Both the position numbers and the translations under genes were made by a program. The notes under the pieces are model-generated. The model saw only the letters and a list, made by a program, of their open reading frames with translations. It had not been told where the DNA came from and did no database searches. DNA of 64,000 bases, from positions 23,896,498-23,960,497 of the forward strand of contig OU964921.1 in assembly GCA_918807975.1 (NCBI GenBank). Direction: 5' to 3'. Positions 1-10,800 of this stretch are shown piece after piece. The DNA is from Aplidium turbinatum. Its lineage: Eukaryota > Chordata > Ascidiacea > Aplousobranchia > Polyclinidae. How positions within the stretch are numbered: position 1 is the stretch's first letter; each line of letters starts with the position of its first letter.

Positions 1-745
1 AAAAAGTAGGGACCAAAAATGCCATTACGTCCTATTGCACACCAAACTGTGACTTTTGTTACACTCAAGCTGTGCTTCTGCCCAAATTCTCATATTTTGT
101 TTGTTCACATGGCCACTCAAATGGAAGTGGGCCTCGTCACTAAAGAGAAGCACATCCAAAAGACCGGGATTGTTCTCAATCCGTTCACTGATTTGCTGAC
201 CAAATTCAAATCGTTCATCCTTGTTGGCTTGACTTTGAGTCTGAAGAAGCTGAATTTTGTATGGGAAAAGTTGCAAGTCAGCATGAATAATTCTATTGAC
301 AGAAGATCTTGAAATCCCCACTTCCTGAGAAAGTCTTCTGGTGGATTTCCGTGGAGACTTCTCCACACGAGTTCGAACATCGTGAACTTTTTCGGGGGTT
401 CTTGCGGTGGAAGGTGGACCACTATGGTTCTTATTGTTGTTAGTCACACTGCCAGTGTCTCTGAACTTCTCCAACAAGCGTTTGATAGTATTCCGAGACG
501 GCGTTTTCCTTCCAGGAAAGTCATGACGAAAATGTCTCTGGGTCAAGATTACAGATTTTGTCGAAAAGTAATGTTCAATGATTTTTGTCCGCTCAGCCAC
601 TGAAAATCGATATCCCGGCTCCATACTGCTACACATAAAACTTATAGCTGTACTCTATAAATAACCTGAAAATCAAGAGGTAGAATTAATTTTTATGGAG
701 TGACAGATAAACAAAATATGTCACATTTTTGTGGACCACCCTGTA
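1..745 (-). mobile_element. IS630/Tc1/mariner-type DNA transposon, cut by window start
   Basis: The element runs off the left edge. Its right end at about 743-745 reads ACAGGGTGGTCCAC on the minus strand and stops at a TA, which fits the TA target duplication of this superfamily. It carries the 5' part of a transposase gene on the minus strand. About 100 bp of terminal noncoding DNA separates the gene start from the end of the element. Confidence 0.75.
25..636 (-). pseudogene. Tc1/mariner-type transposase, N-terminal part, frameshifted
   Basis: The 203-residue reading begins with a helix-turn-helix region (FSVAERTKIIEHYF, then TIKRLLEKFRDTGSV), as in transposases that bind their terminal repeats. 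A second helix-turn-helix (RLSQEVGISRSSVNRI) follows at about residues 100-118. The first catalytic aspartate block is LLFSDEAHFHLSG near residue 165. After about residue 190 the expected VTVWCAI-like strand continues in another frame (about 1-75), so at least one frameshift breaks the gene. The rest of the catalytic domain lies outside the window. It is a relic with no sign of host use. Confidence 0.8.
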
Positions 746-1076
746 AATGTTTTAACGTAATATTTATTGGCACACGAACATTTATAGCACTGAAGATAAA
801 GACAGTATAGTTTTTGAAACGTTTGTTTGCTGAACATGAATGTAGAATCTACATTTTGGGCTCTTTCTTTTCTGATTAGAGTAACCAGGCGTTTCAATCA
901 TTTTGCACCTTACCTTTACCTAATTCAAGGTTTTAATAAACTTAAAACGAAGCATCTAAAAACATAGGAGTTAAATAAAGCACGCAACTGAGAACTGCAC
1001 CTGTCTGCAACTTCGCGAGTTTTCAAAATGCACTGATTTGGTCAACACAAAAGGAACACTGGCGCAATGCAAGAAC
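746..1076. other. no gene seen
   Basis: AT-rich spacer between the transposon end and the first foldback element. No ORF, repeat or exon-like segment could be recognised. Confidence 0.5.
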
Positions 1077-1085
1077 GAGTAAAAC

Positions 1086-1766
1086 CGTGACGCAACAATT
1101 TATCGAAAGACAATTTATCGAACGACAGTTAATCGAAAGACAGTTTATCTAACGACACTTCATCGAAACGACAGTTCATCGAACCGACTGTTTATCGAAA
1201 CAACAGTTCATCGACCGACTGTTTATCGAACGACAAAGCACATATGCAATGGAATACTCAGGGGCTAGGGGTTAGGAGTTAGGGGTTAAGGGTAGGGGTT
1301 AGGGGTTTGGATTAGGGTAAGGACAGTAGATTACCGGGACGCGCAACCCCGTTGTTCCGCCAACATTAGAAGGGTAAATTGCCAATTTGACATTTTTTTC
1401 ACGCTTTGCTGCTGGCTTGCATTCAACTAAAAACTTTAAATTACTTCAAAACCAACTTCACTCTTTTTATATAACCCATAAAAAATATAGCCTATTATTT
1501 TGTAAATAAAAAAAAATTACCCTTCTAATGTTGCGGATGTAGTTACGCATCCCGGTAATCTAATGTCCCTAGATTAGGGGTTAGGGTTTAGGTTAGGGGT
1601 TAGGTTTTCGATTAACTGTCGTTTGATTAATTGTCGTTCGGTGAACAGTCGTTTCGATAAACTGTCGTTTCGATAAACAGTTGTTCGATTAATTGTCGTT
1701 CGATAAACTGTCGTTTCGATAAACTGTCGTTCGATCAATAGTCGTTCGATAAACTGTCGTAGTACC
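1086..1766. mobile_element. foldback element, family A, copy 1 (TTCGATAAACTGTCG arrays)
   Basis: The left arm (1086-1235) is an array of ATCGAACGACAGTTT-like words and the right arm (1604-1766) is the same word inverted (TTCGATAAACTGTCG). Ends are CGTGACGC and GTAGTACC. Flanks GAGTAAAAC (1077-1085) and GAATAAAAC (1767-1775) match at 8 of 9 positions, so a 9-bp target duplication is likely. Inside both arms lie GGGGTTAGGG-type telomere-like runs (1260-1315 and 1573-1605), and a smaller inverted-repeat element sits between them. It has no coding capacity. The second copy is at 16669. Confidence 0.8.
1327..1562. mobile_element. small inverted-repeat MITE nested in foldback A copy 1
   Basis: Ends are near-mirror images: TAGATTACCGGGACGCG on the left and its inverse with a few changes on the right. 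A second inverted block, CCAACATTAGAAGGGTAA, lies further in. It splits the TTAGGG-like core of the foldback into two halves, so it inserted later. The target duplication is unclear (possibly TA). Confidence 0.65.
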
Positions 1767-1984
1767 GAATAAAACAGACGTGGCAATCAACAAATACAAA
1801 ATGAAGACAAGGAATTTTATGACACAATGCATAATGAGAAGACTATGTCAGATAGCAGTGAAGGATTGAGTCATGTGGCAAGGTTAAAATGTGGCACGTT
1901 AGGGTGGGCTGAAAAACACTTTTCAGGTTCCAAAAAGCTAGCAAATGGACCAAAAACTCATTTCCCAAAATTTTGGTTTGTGGC

Positions 1985-2905
1985 CCCCTCTTACGCTCGT
2001 TGGTTCGACTCCCAGCTTCTGCTGGTTGTTGGAAACACCGCTCACCTCTACCTAGTCCTAGGGCAGTGGTTCCCAAACTTTTTTGAGCACGACCCAAATC
2101 TGAGTTTGGTAAACATCTCGCGACCCAAGACACAGGCAACCTGTATAAACAAGTTTACCACTTCACTGTTTTTGCAATCTTTGCCTGCTATAAACAAGAC
2201 ACAGGCAACCAGTTGTAGGGTGGTCTTGTAGCTCGTCTTGCTCAGAGGCTCATTATAAGTGCTAGATTCGTTGCTGAGTCAAACCGGCTTGACTTCAATG
2301 CCTCTTCTCGGTGCTTAAAAATACGCTCATTTTTTGCATGCGTCGGATGTCTCTTTAACTTGTTCTCCATTAAAGATTTGGTTGACAACATTTTAAAACA
2401 CAGCCTAGATAGCCTCTTGCCAGCACCAGGGTCGCAGATAAAAAGGAACTTCAGATTAAAAAAAAAAGTTTAGAAATCTTGAATTATTTACGTTTTCGTT
2501 ATTTACAACTTAAAAAATAATTTACGTTTACTGTGATTTATTGAAGGAAGTGACTTGAATGCCGGTAAAACTGCTTACCATAATTGATTTTGATAAGAGA
2601 AGCCAAATAAAAGCGTATGATGCAATAATTGTCGATGTTGGGATTAAAACAACTCAACAGAAGAAAAAAAAGTTTATTTATAAATTAATTTACAACAGTC
2701 CGATTTCGGTAGATTTAGATCGCCCCCACAGGACCCATTTTCTGACCCTTTGCGACCCATTTTTGGGTCGCGACCCATAGTTTGGGAACCACTGTCCTAG
2801 AGTGTATTAAATTGGGTGGGCATAATTGCTGCAGGAAAAGTGGCCGAGAGAAAGGAACTGGCCACCCTACTCTCCTTAGTGCCAAAGGCTTAGTACAATC
2901 TCATA
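1985..2905 (+). mobile_element. tRNA-derived SINE, split by a hAT MITE
   Basis: A B-box-like word GGTTCGACTCC lies at about 2003. After the inserted hAT MITE (2064-2794) the body resumes with TAAATTGGGTGGGC, GGCCGAGAGAAAGGAAC and GTGCCAAAGGCTTAGTA. The same body is found at 32230-32565, so this is a repeated SINE family. The A box appears truncated. Confidence 0.6.
2064..2794. mobile_element. hAT-type MITE
   Basis: Terminal inverted repeats are CAGTGGTTCCCAAACT and AGTTTGGGAACCACTG. Flanks TCCTAGGG (2056-2063) and TCCTAGAG (2795-2802) form an 8-bp duplication with one mismatch. The subterminal region is rich in CGACCCA words. It is noncoding, 731 bp, and inserted inside the SINE. Confidence 0.85.
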
Positions 2906-3256
2906 TACCCGACACTTGAATCAAGTATGGGACCACCTTTACCTAACGGCCGTGCCACTCAGCCCAAAAGGTATAGCATAAAAAAATGTTTTTTATACTG
3001 TAATAACTTTAAAGTTTTTAGCGCAACTAAGATAAAAAGGTCTCTTAGAACAGATAGAAACGTTGTATTTCTGCTTCGTTTGAGCTTTGTTTGCTTTGCA
3101 GTTCTCGAGATATGGAAATTTGACCTTTTGGTGGCACGTTAGAGGGGACCACTCCCCAAAATATTGAAAAATGAGTTTTTGTACCTTTTTTCAGCTTTTT
3201 GGAACCTCTTCTTTCTGAAATTCAGAAAAAAGTGTGTTTTAGCCCATCCAGTGGCA

Positions 3257-4430
3257 CAGGGGTCACCAACCTTTTTTGCATGCCGGCCACTGTGGCACTT
3301 AGGAGAGCTGTGGCGAGCCGCACTAATAAAATTTTAAGTAGGTTGACTCTTATGCTAGAAAAGAACGCATTTCGTGCCCAGTATCCAGCGTTACATGTTG
3401 TTAATATTTATCTTAGAATACCGCAGCAACAAACTTAGCCGAACAACGCTACTGCCAGGCCAAGCTCCTTTAACAACACTTTTGACTTTTTTAACATTGC
3501 CTAATAAACGAGGCTACTTGTTTTGTGCACTTATAGCGAGGCGAGCGGTTTCATCAGAATATTCACCGCCATGCAAGAGTGGTGTTGTCACTTCGCTTCA
3601 CAAAAGATAATCTTGCCATTAACAGCTTCAGTAAACATGGAAATGATTGACACATCGCAATGCAGGCAACAACAGTGACCTGCAAACATATCAGCGAAAA
3701 ATAGGTCCAATAACAGGGAGAAAGAAACCAGGCTCCATGAAACAAGCGCTTGTGGAAATCACTGAAAAAACGTTTCTATCGTAACTCATGAACAGTGTTC
3801 CCTCTAAAAAAGCAATGAGTTAGTTTTTCATCCTTTTTGTGAGAGTCTATAAAACCGTCTTTCCTTGATTATTAGACAAATGTCACTTGCGGTGCTTATT
3901 AGCATGGCAAGAATTGTTGATTAACAACATTTTGCAGCACTAAGCTAAATATTTTCATAATACCAAAAAAAGTCTTTAAATTTATATATAATATTTTTCC
4001 AATTTATTATTAATTGAGTTGCCATACCGACTTATTTTGCCAACAAAAACTTGCATAAAGGAACACTGCTCGTGAAACCCAGTAACGGTGAAACACACAC
4101 TAGTGTTTACATGACATTTACAAACTGAAAATAAGCAACCCTATGCTCACAGACATTTTCGAAATTCGAAAACAGACGTTTTAATCAACCACTGGGACAG
4201 TGTGGCTAGACATCGCATCGCAAAACTTTAAACGATCCCTACTTAGAACTACAATCTAATTGATCGGTCGGTGGAATCGTATGCAAAGCGAAAATATGCT
4301 TCTCGGAAAGTATTTTTTGGCTTCATGCTGTTTAACTCCTCAAGAAAATTATTTTTGGTTATACTTGTATGCTGATGCCTTTCGCGGGCCGCACATAACA
4401 GCGTGGCGGGCCGCCAGTTGGTGACCCCTG
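3257..4430. mobile_element. hAT-type nonautonomous element
   Basis: Terminal inverted repeats CAGGGGTCACCAAC and GTTGGTGACCCCTG are flanked by perfect 8-bp duplications CAGTGGCA (3249-3256 and 4431-4438). It is 1174 bp with no transposase seen. It sits directly against the right edge of E1, so its duplication overlaps the E1 flank. Confidence 0.88.
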
Positions 4431-4760
4431 CAGTGGCACATGCACAGGTAGAAATGTCGATTGTCGAAAGTAAAAACATCGAAAGTAAAATTGTTCTGCA
4501 CCACAAAGAAAGAATGACTTTACATGGTAAAGTCGAAATGTCATGCGACAATGTGTAATTGTGTTACGTTGGAAATGTTTTTACTGGTCAGGGCGTACTT
4601 GCGTTCATTTTTAATTCAAACTTTTTGAAAATAAATAAAATCACACTTGGATGTACAAACATTGGATTGTTTTTTCTTTGCGTTGGTTTTCGGTGAAGCG
4701 ATATTCGACTTTCTACAATTGCCATTTGACTTTCACAGCAATATGTTAAATACTTTTTAG

Positions 4761-4891
4761 GTTTGGTTCAATCCCTGCAAAAGGAATTGCAAGTCAAGGA
4801 AGATTCCATAAAAAATATAACACCTGAGCTCACCCAGTTACGTCGGGAGGTGAAGCGAAAAGATGTTCAATTGGCCGCCATGTCGTCTAAG
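4761..4891 (+). CDS. FHAD1: FHAD1-like exon 1 of window
   Basis: The acceptor is TACTTTTTAG and the donor AAG|GTAGGT. It starts with two bases of a split codon and ends on a full codon. Translation gives [15 protein letters not shown], then [18 protein letters not shown], a heptad-patterned coiled coil. The split start shows that more exons lie upstream. Confidence 0.8.
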
Positions 4892-7800
4892 GTAGGTTCT
4901 CGGTGACTTCACTAATAGTTTGGATAAGAATTTTGTATTGGGCTCTCTAACATCACTTGGCATGGCCTGACCAGCCACACTTTGTCTTTTGCTTGGGGTT
5001 TTGGGTATTTGTGCGTCTTCCACAAAGTCGTCTTCTGCCTATGAGATATCTAATTCACTGTCAAGAGTAGAGTAAGTACAGCAACAGTGTTTGCGTAATG
5101 CGCATGTTAAATTTTTATTTTATGAGTTGATTGAACCTTGCTCATTTAAAACGTTTATAAAATTTGTGATACCACACAAAGTTGGGTAACGTTTTTTTTG
5201 AAATTCTTTTGCAAAACATGGCATATAAGTTGATGAAATATTGCACAACCACTTGAAACATGATACATGAAATACATTATAATAGATACGTGCGAGCATA
5301 TGAATTTAGTGCGTTCCTTAATATTTCTGACGTCAAGAGTAGGCTATGATAAAATTATAATCTCTGTTCAGGTTATAACTTTTTTATGTACAGTTTCAAA
5401 TATCTTTGCATTGCTGAATTAGCACGAACTTGTTTTGAATTAGCACAGTTTTCGCAAACGTATGGTCCATATTTGAGCTAGGTTTTGTAAATAGTAAGCT
5501 TTTCAAAGCATATTTTAACATTGCATGTGACCTAAATTTTGAAAAACATTTGGAAACTCTGTAGCAGCACTCAGTACTCGCCTCATTCTGAACAGTAAGG
5601 TGGAATGGTGGATATTAGAAAGGGAGCAAGTCTTTTAGGCGCAGACAGTTAGGCGCCGGTCAAATAGGCGCGAACACTGCGGCGTCTGGATATTTAGGTC
5701 CGGAACACTGTGGCGCCCGTTCATTTAGGTGGTATTCCTAGTAAAGTCTGCAGATTGTATCAACTTGGCAGATAGGGCAATGCTTTTCACACAAAATGTT
5801 ATATTGAACAGAAAAATATGTTGTTTTTTAATGCGCATGTTCGGCATTTATTTGTTGTTAGTCCAGGTTTGCGTCAGTGAAAGCTTTATCAATAAATTAC
5901 TCAAGTTTCCGAACATGACTGAGTTCACTTTTAGTTATAACTACACTAAACCTGTAAAAAATATACCGTAGCCTATATTCAAGCGGGTGGTAGGCTTTGA
6001 GTGAAGAGTAACTTAGTTTTCCGTCAAAACCTCGACTAGGTTTTGCCAAAGCTGAGCTGATACAATCTGCAGACTTTACTAGGAATAGCACCTAATGAAC
6101 GAGCGCCACAGTGCTCCGCACCTAAATATCCAGACGCCACAGTGTGCGCGCCTATTTGACCGGCGCCTGAGTGCTCTGCACCTACATATCCAGACGCCAC
6201 AGTGTGCGTGCCTATTTGACCGGCGCCTCACTGTCTGCGCCTAAAAGACGTGGACTAGGGTGGAGTGAATTTCAATGTTGTCTTTGGGCCAAAAAAACAA
6301 CCCTGAATATAATTTTGATTCTCCTACCCATAAATTGACCCTCCTACCTGAAGTCAAAGGTCACGCAAGGTCAAAATTGTTCTATCTCCACTTCCACTGG
6401 TGCTAGAAATCTGTTTAATGTCTTAAAAGATTCAGAAGACCCATATTTCTATCTGTTCTAAGAGAACTTTTTCTTCTATTCCTAGTAGAATTTGACTAAA
6501 CAGCGAAAATATAGTTTTTGTGATATTTTTGCACATACAATTATAGTTAACGAACTTCAACAGCCAAAATAGTAAATTTCAGCAATTGGTTGGATTATTG
6601 TTTGAGAATAAGTGTATTGAACATCGAATTATTCTTATCCGAAACATTGATGAGGAATTGAAGTTTGAACTAAGTATGAAATTAATGTTTTAATGCATTT
6701 AAGATGACATTTCAATGGTTGAAAGTCATGAAATTATTGAGAGATACAGTTTTTGCCAACAAGTCACACTACGTACAATAATAATTATTACACAAACAAT
6801 GAAAATTTAAATTGAGCATGAAATAACCATCAACAACGAGAAGGCTGCGAAAGGACCACCGACAGGTCTTCAAGTCAAGCAGCACCTAATGAAAGTCCCA
6901 TTGCTTAAAAATGAAAATCCAATTGCACTATTACACACTCAAAAGATGTCACAAAACATTTTGCCTCCCTCATATTTAGGTCCCGGCTATGCCCCTGGTA
7001 ACTATAACGAAAAACAAGTGGTTTTTATGCAATCATATTCAGCAGTAAAATTGATTTTTGGTGTTGAAAGAGGGGCATCAACTTCCTTGATTTGATCTTT
7101 TGCCGGATCACACCATTCCGTCTTTCGAACCTAGCCACATACATGGAAGTTTCTATTACAAGCTTCACATGACGCTCTACAGCTAGATTGTGGCATGGGT
7201 GATCAAGTTCAAGCCTGTTTGTTTTGAAATTTTTTTGTATTGTATCATCATTCATGACTTTGGCTGCGGGAGGTTCCTGTGGCATTAATTTCATCAAAAG
7301 TTACCATGTTGTGGTACAACTCGGTGTTGATATTGATCTCCGGTATGATACATTTTCGAACAGTTACTGTCCTCTCTGCAATAGATTTCGCCTTTGCACT
7401 TTCATCATCTGGGTCATTTCAACATCTTTGCTTAGCTGCGTAGCGATAGCACAATATTGACAGCTTGCGATCGATGTATCATCATCGTCAGCCATCATCG
7501 AAAGAAGAATATTTTCGGAGTGAGCTGAGAAGCCATTACGTATCAAATTTTTAATGCAATGTCTCTTGCTTGCTTCTAGGGAAATTGGTTGATTCGTTTG
7601 ATCATTCGAAAATAGTTGACAGCTACTTTATTTATTTTATAGTTAAGCTTGATATCAAACCAACTTAGGAAGTAGGCTGGACTTTTAAACAGAATTCTAC
7701 CAGAATTCTCAAATTTTTGCTCGGCTTTGCTTGGGAAGTGTAGTATCTCATAATGCGACATGCAAGTGTCAACCATCTTGCATGTGACAAGCCACATACT

Positions 7801-10800
7801 TCAAACTGTGCTAAGTCATTCTCAAGTTTTCCAGATATGACAGCCAAACAAATTTGGTATGCATAAAATTGATCGGAACTAGAACTTTCCATAACTTCTT
7901 TTGGCAATTGAGGAAATTCAATAGAAGATAATGGCTTAAACTTAACCACATGCCAATCAGACAATAAACCATTTAGCTCTTTGCCAATTGGGCCTGAAAA
8001 CGACTCGGAGTTAAAGAGACTCCATCCAAGTGCTTAAAAACATGCCTGAGAGGTAGTTCGTTGGTACGCAGGAGACAGATGACCTATTGCAAAGGTCTTT
8101 GCAGCAACTCTTCTAATGTGGCAATGCTGCAATGGTGTTTACCTGTCATAATTGCGGTTCCATTTGAGGCTATAATTGACAAATTGTTCTGCAGGTCGGT
8201 ATTTTCCAGTGCTTTGTGGATAGTTTTGTGATTCTCAAACAATAATCCAACCAATTGCTGAAATTTACTATTTTGGCTGTTGAAGTTCGTTAACTATAAT
8301 GTTGTATATGCAAAAACACAAAAACTATATTTTTGCTGTTTAGTCAAATTCTACTAGCAATAGAAGAAAAAGTTCAATTAGAACAGATAGAAATATGGGT
8401 CTTCTGAATCTTTTAAGCCATTAAACAGATTTCTAGCACCAGTAGAAGTGGAGATAGAGCAATTTTGACCTCATGTGACCTTTGACCTCAGGTAGGAGGG
8501 TCAATTTAGGGGTAGGAGAATCGAAATTATGTTCGGGGTTGTTTTTTAGGCCCAAAGACAACATTACAACACCTTAAATCAAAATCCAAAGGATTAAGTA
8601 AAATTCACTCCACCCTAACGTGGACCCATTACCATTAGAAATCATTGTCTCTGCTTCGTTTTCTTCATTTTGACTGGTTTTTATATTATGCGTTGAAAAA
8701 TATCAAATTTTAAGTGGTCAGCAGGTCTGCAAGATGGCTGAAACTGCTACAATGCATGTAATTGAATACGTATCTAATCATCCGAATCTAGTTGAAGTTG
8801 GACCACTCTAAAATTAAAGATTGATGAACATCATTAGCGTCTGCATATGTTTTTTTTTCGGAATGGCCCGTTTCGGTGAGTCCGATTCGGTGAGTCCGAT
8901 TCGGTTAGTCCGATTCGGTGAGTCCGATCCCTTAACGGGAGATTTTTTCATTTTTTTTTTTTAATTATCGGGTACCGTAGCCTAATTATCATTGCCGTTT
9001 TAGGGTTAGGGGTTAGGGGGTTGGGTTAGGGGTTAGAAGTTAGGAACTCACCGAATCAGACTCACCGAATCGGACTCACCGAATCGGACTCACCGAATAG
9101 TAGCAGACCCGTTTTTTTTACTGTACATAAACTCTTGCATCAACCGTATCAGTTTGAGGTGCTGTGTTAATAATACAGTAACAGGTTTGGTGTAGAAAGC
9201 GTGCTCACCATTGCAGCATATTTTTTTTGCAGTGAACATTACAATTTCACAAGAAATTGTAATGTTTTATTTTGAAATTTAACACTTTCTGAATTATGAT
9301 CTACTGTAAGGACTGCAGGTATTTATAACTGAAAGGGTGCTGTTTGCTTTTGTATGACCGCATAAGAATGGGTCTCACATGCGCTGGTTTATGCCTGATG
9401 ATTTTTGAAGATTTAGATTAAGTAATCAAAAAGATAAGGGTGCCTAAACTGCCTATCTTGATGTTTACCTTCAAGCACACATTTAAATTTCCTGTCAAAG
9501 ACACGGCAGCATCTTCAAGCATTGTCGAACCGGTGCCCTTTCGAGTGTCATACCAGAGCTCTTATCGCTCGACTATGCAGTCGGCTTACAGGGTGCCGTT
9601 GACGATGGGCAGCAGGTTTTGTAATTGGAACTTGGCAAACATACTAATTGCGCATGGAAAAACTTATTGATCTTCCAAAAAACCAAACGCTCTGTGAACC
9701 TTTTTATTTTTTTTTCTTCAGTTTACAAAGTTGGCCAACCACAGGAGCAAAGACGAGACAATTGATGCTTTGCGGAGAGAATTGAAGGATGCGAAGATCG
9801 TAAGTAATGTTTCTTAATTATAAATGAAATCGAAACGATCATTGATGTCTAAGGAAACACAATCAGCATAAGAATCGGGAAGATTTTTTGTAGGATTTAT
9901 GGTTCTTAGAAACAATTTCAAAGTTATTTATGTGTACATTTTCACTTTTATATGTTTGCTGATGAGTGATTTACAAAAAGAGTTTGGTGTGAAGGTAAGA
10001 GTACACCGAGGTTCAATATTAAACCCTCTACTCTTCATCATCGCTCTAGAAGCTTTGTCATGAGAGTTTTGAGCCGGTGTTGTTTGGGAAGATCTTTATG
10101 CAGACGACTTAACCATTGTAGCCGACGACCTAGAAAAATGTGTTGAGAGTCTTCCGACTTGGAAAGAAAAGCCTCGATCTGCGGTACAGAACTCGAAGAA
10201 CCACTAGATTCAAGAAAGTTTTGTGCTTGTTTGTGACAACATGTTTTTGTGAGCAGAAGTTCTCAGTTATAACCTTAAACGTGAACTACTTGAGATCAAA
10301 ACTGAGCGAACCCGCCTATGTGATGTTTTACCTGTTTGTCCACTTCCTTCCCCGAGCCAGACTTGACCTGGGTATTGAAATGAAGACGTCAATTTCATCC
10401 TTCATATTAACACAACTGTGTTAAACAAAGTTACTGAATGCTTTAATTAATAATAGAAGAGCAGATGACGTAAATCGCCTAACTTATCATCTAGATATGT
10501 AGGCTACCTTATATAACGAAATACTTAAACCTACATATTGTTTTGGTGTATGAAAATGACATTAACTTATACATGGTTCCAATATAATGTACCTTTCTTT
10601 GCGGGCGGTTTAGGTGCTGCGTCACATGTATGATTTAGGCGCTATTTCGAGTGAAGTGTGTATTATTGGGTGCTTCTTTGTAGCAACACCACGATATATT
10701 TCAGGCCTAACAGTAATGCAAATTGCAAATGTCCAAGACTATTTTCATAATTTTTCTGTTTAACGGCAAAAGTTAGACAGTATTTTTTACACGAAAGGAT

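Larger units (their letters stand above)
1899..3250. mobile_element. TAGGGTGG-ended DNA transposon, noncoding copy (E1)
   Basis: The left end reads TTAGGGTGGGCTGAAAAA. The inverted right end (about 3140-3250) repeats the same run of words: GGGCTAAAACACACTTTT, GGTTCCAAAAAGCT, CAAAAACTCATTT. Flanks GTGGCACG (1891-1898) and GTGGCACA (3251-3258) suggest an 8-bp duplication with one mismatch. The inner word CTTAGAACAGATAGAAA recurs in the element at 6256-8617, which links the two. It holds a SINE and a hAT MITE and encodes nothing recognisable. Confidence 0.65.
5622..8632. mobile_element. foldback element, family E (TAGGCGCC/CACAGTG words), split by E2
   Basis: The arms at about 5630-5770 and 6050-6250 are inverted copies: TCTTTTAGGCGCAGACAG outward, then TAGGCGCCGGTCAAATAGG, CACTGTGGCG, TCTGGATATTTAGG, and an inner palindrome around TAAAGTCTGCAGATTGTATC. 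The right arm has one extra repeat unit of roughly 85 bp. The transposon at 6256-8617 interrupts the right end, and the last bases resume at 8618. Flanks TATTAGAAA (5613-5621) and CATTAGAAA (8633-8641) match at 8 of 9 positions, so a 9-bp duplication is likely. Noncoding. Confidence 0.65.

Noticed and set aside
1260-1605. True telomere or chromosome end
   Set aside because: The TTAGGG-like runs are short, imperfect and internal to a transposable element with flanking duplications.
8859-9110. Regularly spaced short repeats resembling a CRISPR array
   Set aside because: The repeats run in inverted blocks without unique spacers of constant size, in an animal intron. They are foldback arms.
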